A stretch of DNA of 64,000 bases, taken from contig JALQPE010001780.1 of NCBI GenBank assembly GCA_030407315.1, forward strand, positions 62,001 to 126,000, in the 5' to 3' direction. Positions within the stretch are counted from its first letter, which is position 1, and each line of letters starts with the position of its first letter. The DNA comes from Asparagopsis taxiformis (taxonomy: Eukaryota > Rhodophyta > Florideophyceae > Bonnemaisoniales > Bonnemaisoniaceae). A program made the position numbers and the translations under genes. Of the stretch, positions 61,801 to 64,000 are shown one piece after another. The notes below the pieces were generated by a model. It saw only the letters and a list, made by a program, of their open reading frames with translations. It searched no databases and was not told the DNA's origin.

Positions 61801-64000
61801 CATTAGTCGAATATGATGGAGGAATGAGACCAGCCCGTGGAAGACGTGAAAATTCATCATATACACGCAAAACTTCCGGGCCTGGAGCGAGCCCCAGATT
61901 GTAACCCGAATGTTGCGGTCTTCGAGAGCTGAAAGCAGGAGCAATCTTTTCATTCAGATCACGGGCTGCCTTTTCCTTTGCATGGCGCTCAATGACTGCA
62001 CACCCAACTTCAAGGTTTGCGGCACAAACCACTTGTGCGGTCTGTTCAATAAGGTTCTGATCACCCCCAACTGCTGGAGTGAGTAAAGAACGTAACTGGT
62101 TGCCCATCGATACCCTAAGGGGTTCTTTCGACGTGACAAGGGCTAGAGAGCCTGCCAACTGTTGAACCATTTGAAGTGCAGCCCTTCGAATTTTGGAAAT
62201 ATCAGGTTCATTAGCAAAATCCTTGAGGGTGAGCTCTTTCGTGGTAAGGAAGGCAATTGCACAACTTCTTTCCACAACTGGTTGAATTATCTCTTTGATA
62301 GCACGATCGATAGCCACAGGCAGTAATCTTTTGAGATTCGGTGAATTCTGGAACAGAACGAGGGATGGACTAACAGTGATATACTGCGCAAGGTTGGGAA
62401 TCAGAGTTCCGTCAGTTTGGGCTAGTCCAGCATGCCTCTGTGAAGGAACGGACTGGCCACCAGCGTTTGGAAGCCCACTTCCGGTATGCAATGAGCTACG
62501 AGAAAGCTGAACTGCGTTCAACTTATTCGTAGACAACGAAGCACTCGCTAGAATATTTGAAAGTTCTCCAACGGGGTCCGTCCCCATTGAACCGATACCA
62601 CTGGCCCCTAGACTTGGAAGTGGATCTTGTCTCGCAGCGGATCCCAAAGTACCATTCGAAAGTTGCTGTCCATTTAGTCCGCCTGGATTCGATACTCCAC
62701 CAAGAGTGAATACAGGAACACCACTTCTTCCACTCGCGGCTGCCGCGTTGTAAGCTGCACGCATTTCCGGAGACGGGGAGCTTACCGGTGAAGGAGAAGA
62801 GCGTAGTGGGGATGAGCTCATGGACTTCTTCGAGGTGAAGTCAGGGTTATTGTTTTTGTCAGGAGCCGATCGGCTTTGAAGTAATGCAGAGGAAACAACT
62901 TCAGCAACATCTACACTGAGGCTCTTACACAGCAACTGCAATTCGAACTTCATGTTGAGCTTAAGATCACTGACACAATAAATTTCCTTCATCAGACTCA
63001 AGATTCCTCGAATCCATGGATTGGTGGTCTTGAAAACTTTGGAGCGCTGGGACGCCTCGAGTACTTTCGCCACGAATGGGACGACGGCAATCAGTCTCCC
63101 ATTCGAGTACGCATCCATAAGAAGCTCTTTCAAATCGAGGTCTCTCTGAAGGATTGGTTTGTTCCGAGCCAATGTTAAAGACCCAATCCAGCTACCGAGG
63201 CTTTTCAAAACTAAACGTTCCGTCGAACTTGTAACGATCTTTTCAGATGCTAGTAGTACTCGGACCCGTCTGTATGATGTGTCAAACACCATAGGAAAGA
63301 GCTTCGGAACATGCGGAGCAAGTTTCTCGAGCAAAGTCAAATAAAGATGATGAAAGTTGGATTCGATGGAAGCTCGCTTCACCACAATATATACAGTGAA
63401 GAACCGATGGTACTTTGTGATGAGAATTGACTTCATTTCTTGAACCTTGTCATCCATTGTAGTCTGAGAGAGGTTGTTGAAGATGAATTTCATCTTGTCT
63501 TGGGTGGTTTCATCTGGAGTTACTACCTCTTCTATCTCTTCCTCTGTCATTCCTAGAAGGGCAGTCAAATCAGGTGCTGCGACGTTGAGAGACCCATCCA
63601 TACCTGACGAAGGTGACGCACGAAGAGAGGAAGATGAGCTACTTCGACCTTTCAACGGTGTAATATTGGCAGAAAGTGGAGGAGAAGACACAAGGGCGCG
63701 GACAGATTCTGCATCTGCTGTTGCATCGCGTACGTGGGATACTGGCGGAACTGCACCATCAGCAGCATTCTCATTCAAACCTTCACCCTCAAAGGCCGTC
63801 AACCCAATCCTTTTCTCGGCTGCAGAGGGAATCATACCAACATTTGCATCTAAAGCCTTCTGGACCTCTCCAATCAGGTCGGGGGCTAGAGTTTTCAGTC
63901 TCGGAAGTTCAAGAATACGTTGACAGTACTGCGGCCATTCGTGGAGACGATTGCTAAATCGTTCCAGTGCACAGAGTCCAAACTTTGTCAAACGGCCAAC
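58838..64000 (-). CDS. NOT1: NOT1/CNOT1, scaffold of the CCR4-NOT complex, N terminus outside window
   Basis: Central scaffold for mRNA deadenylation and decay. About 1,720 residues are visible; the frame continues past base 64000. The first part ([20 protein letters not shown]) matches the region just before the MIF4G platform. The MIF4G (CAF1-binding) region follows ([48 protein letters not shown]), then a Ser/Pro/Gly linker, the CAF40-binding (CN9BD) region ([38 protein letters not shown]), and the C-terminal NOT1 superfamily homology ([60 protein letters not shown]). Ends SVSAAS. The visible part has no intron. Confidence 0.96.
   Translation of the reverse strand, partial: [1720 protein letters not shown]

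Overview
The window is nuclear DNA of a photosynthetic eukaryote with a compact, intron-poor genome. Eukaryotic machinery is everywhere (CCR4-NOT scaffold, EMC1, ISWI, Noc2, RRP1, eL30, VPS4, BLTP2). Two enzymes carry plastid-type N-terminal extensions: glutamate-1-semialdehyde aminomutase and diaminopimelate decarboxylase. The decarboxylase begins MAFITP, and a phenylalanine near the N terminus is typical of red-algal and glaucophyte transit peptides. Most of the 27 genes are single exons. The five introns I could place are 71-228 nt, with GTAYGT-like 5' sites, CTAAC/CTGAC-like branch points and YAG ends. My best guess is a mesophilic red alga; this is inferred from gene content and gene structure only.

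Layout. 0-17 kb: fluoride exporter FEX (5' end outside the window), GFAT, the 60S assembly factor Noc2 (with a reading-frame break at a perfect A_AAA_AAC slippery heptamer), SDS22, eL30, a tiny complex I NDUFB3 subunit, a BTB-BACK protein with a MATH-like tail, a 2.6-kb gene-free region with strand-composition switching and pentamer repeats, and RRP1. 17-28 kb: a QueC-like enzyme, a small membrane protein, GSA aminomutase, a type II membrane GT2 glycosyltransferase, ISWI with a C-terminal PCNA-binding motif and an upstream E2F-like site, a TruC-like pseudouridine synthase and a ChaC gamma-glutamylcyclotransferase. 28-36 kb: two duplicated pairs side by side. The first is VPS4 followed by a VPS4 paralogue with altered catalytic and substrate-gripping residues. 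The second is two head-to-head two-TM membrane proteins that look like very distant DEG/ENaC channels. 37-49 kb: asparagine synthetase, a 1,426-residue acidic repeat membrane protein with a 165-bp tandem array, diaminopimelate decarboxylase, EMC1 and a KCTD-like protein. 49-64 kb: the giant lipid-transfer protein BLTP2/SABRE, an unknown 259-residue protein, and the C-terminal 1.7 kb of codons of NOT1 (running off the right edge).

Functional themes: 60S ribosome assembly (Noc2, eL30, RRP1), plastid anabolism (GSA, DapDC), amide-nitrogen use (GFAT, ASNS), ESCRT/membrane biology (VPS4 pair, EMC1, BLTP2) and S-phase chromatin (ISWI). There are no operons. Neighbours are convergent, divergent or tandem, each with its own flanks, and 5' leaders are G-poor and C/A/T-rich on the sense strand. 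I found no tRNA, rRNA, transposon or CRISPR.
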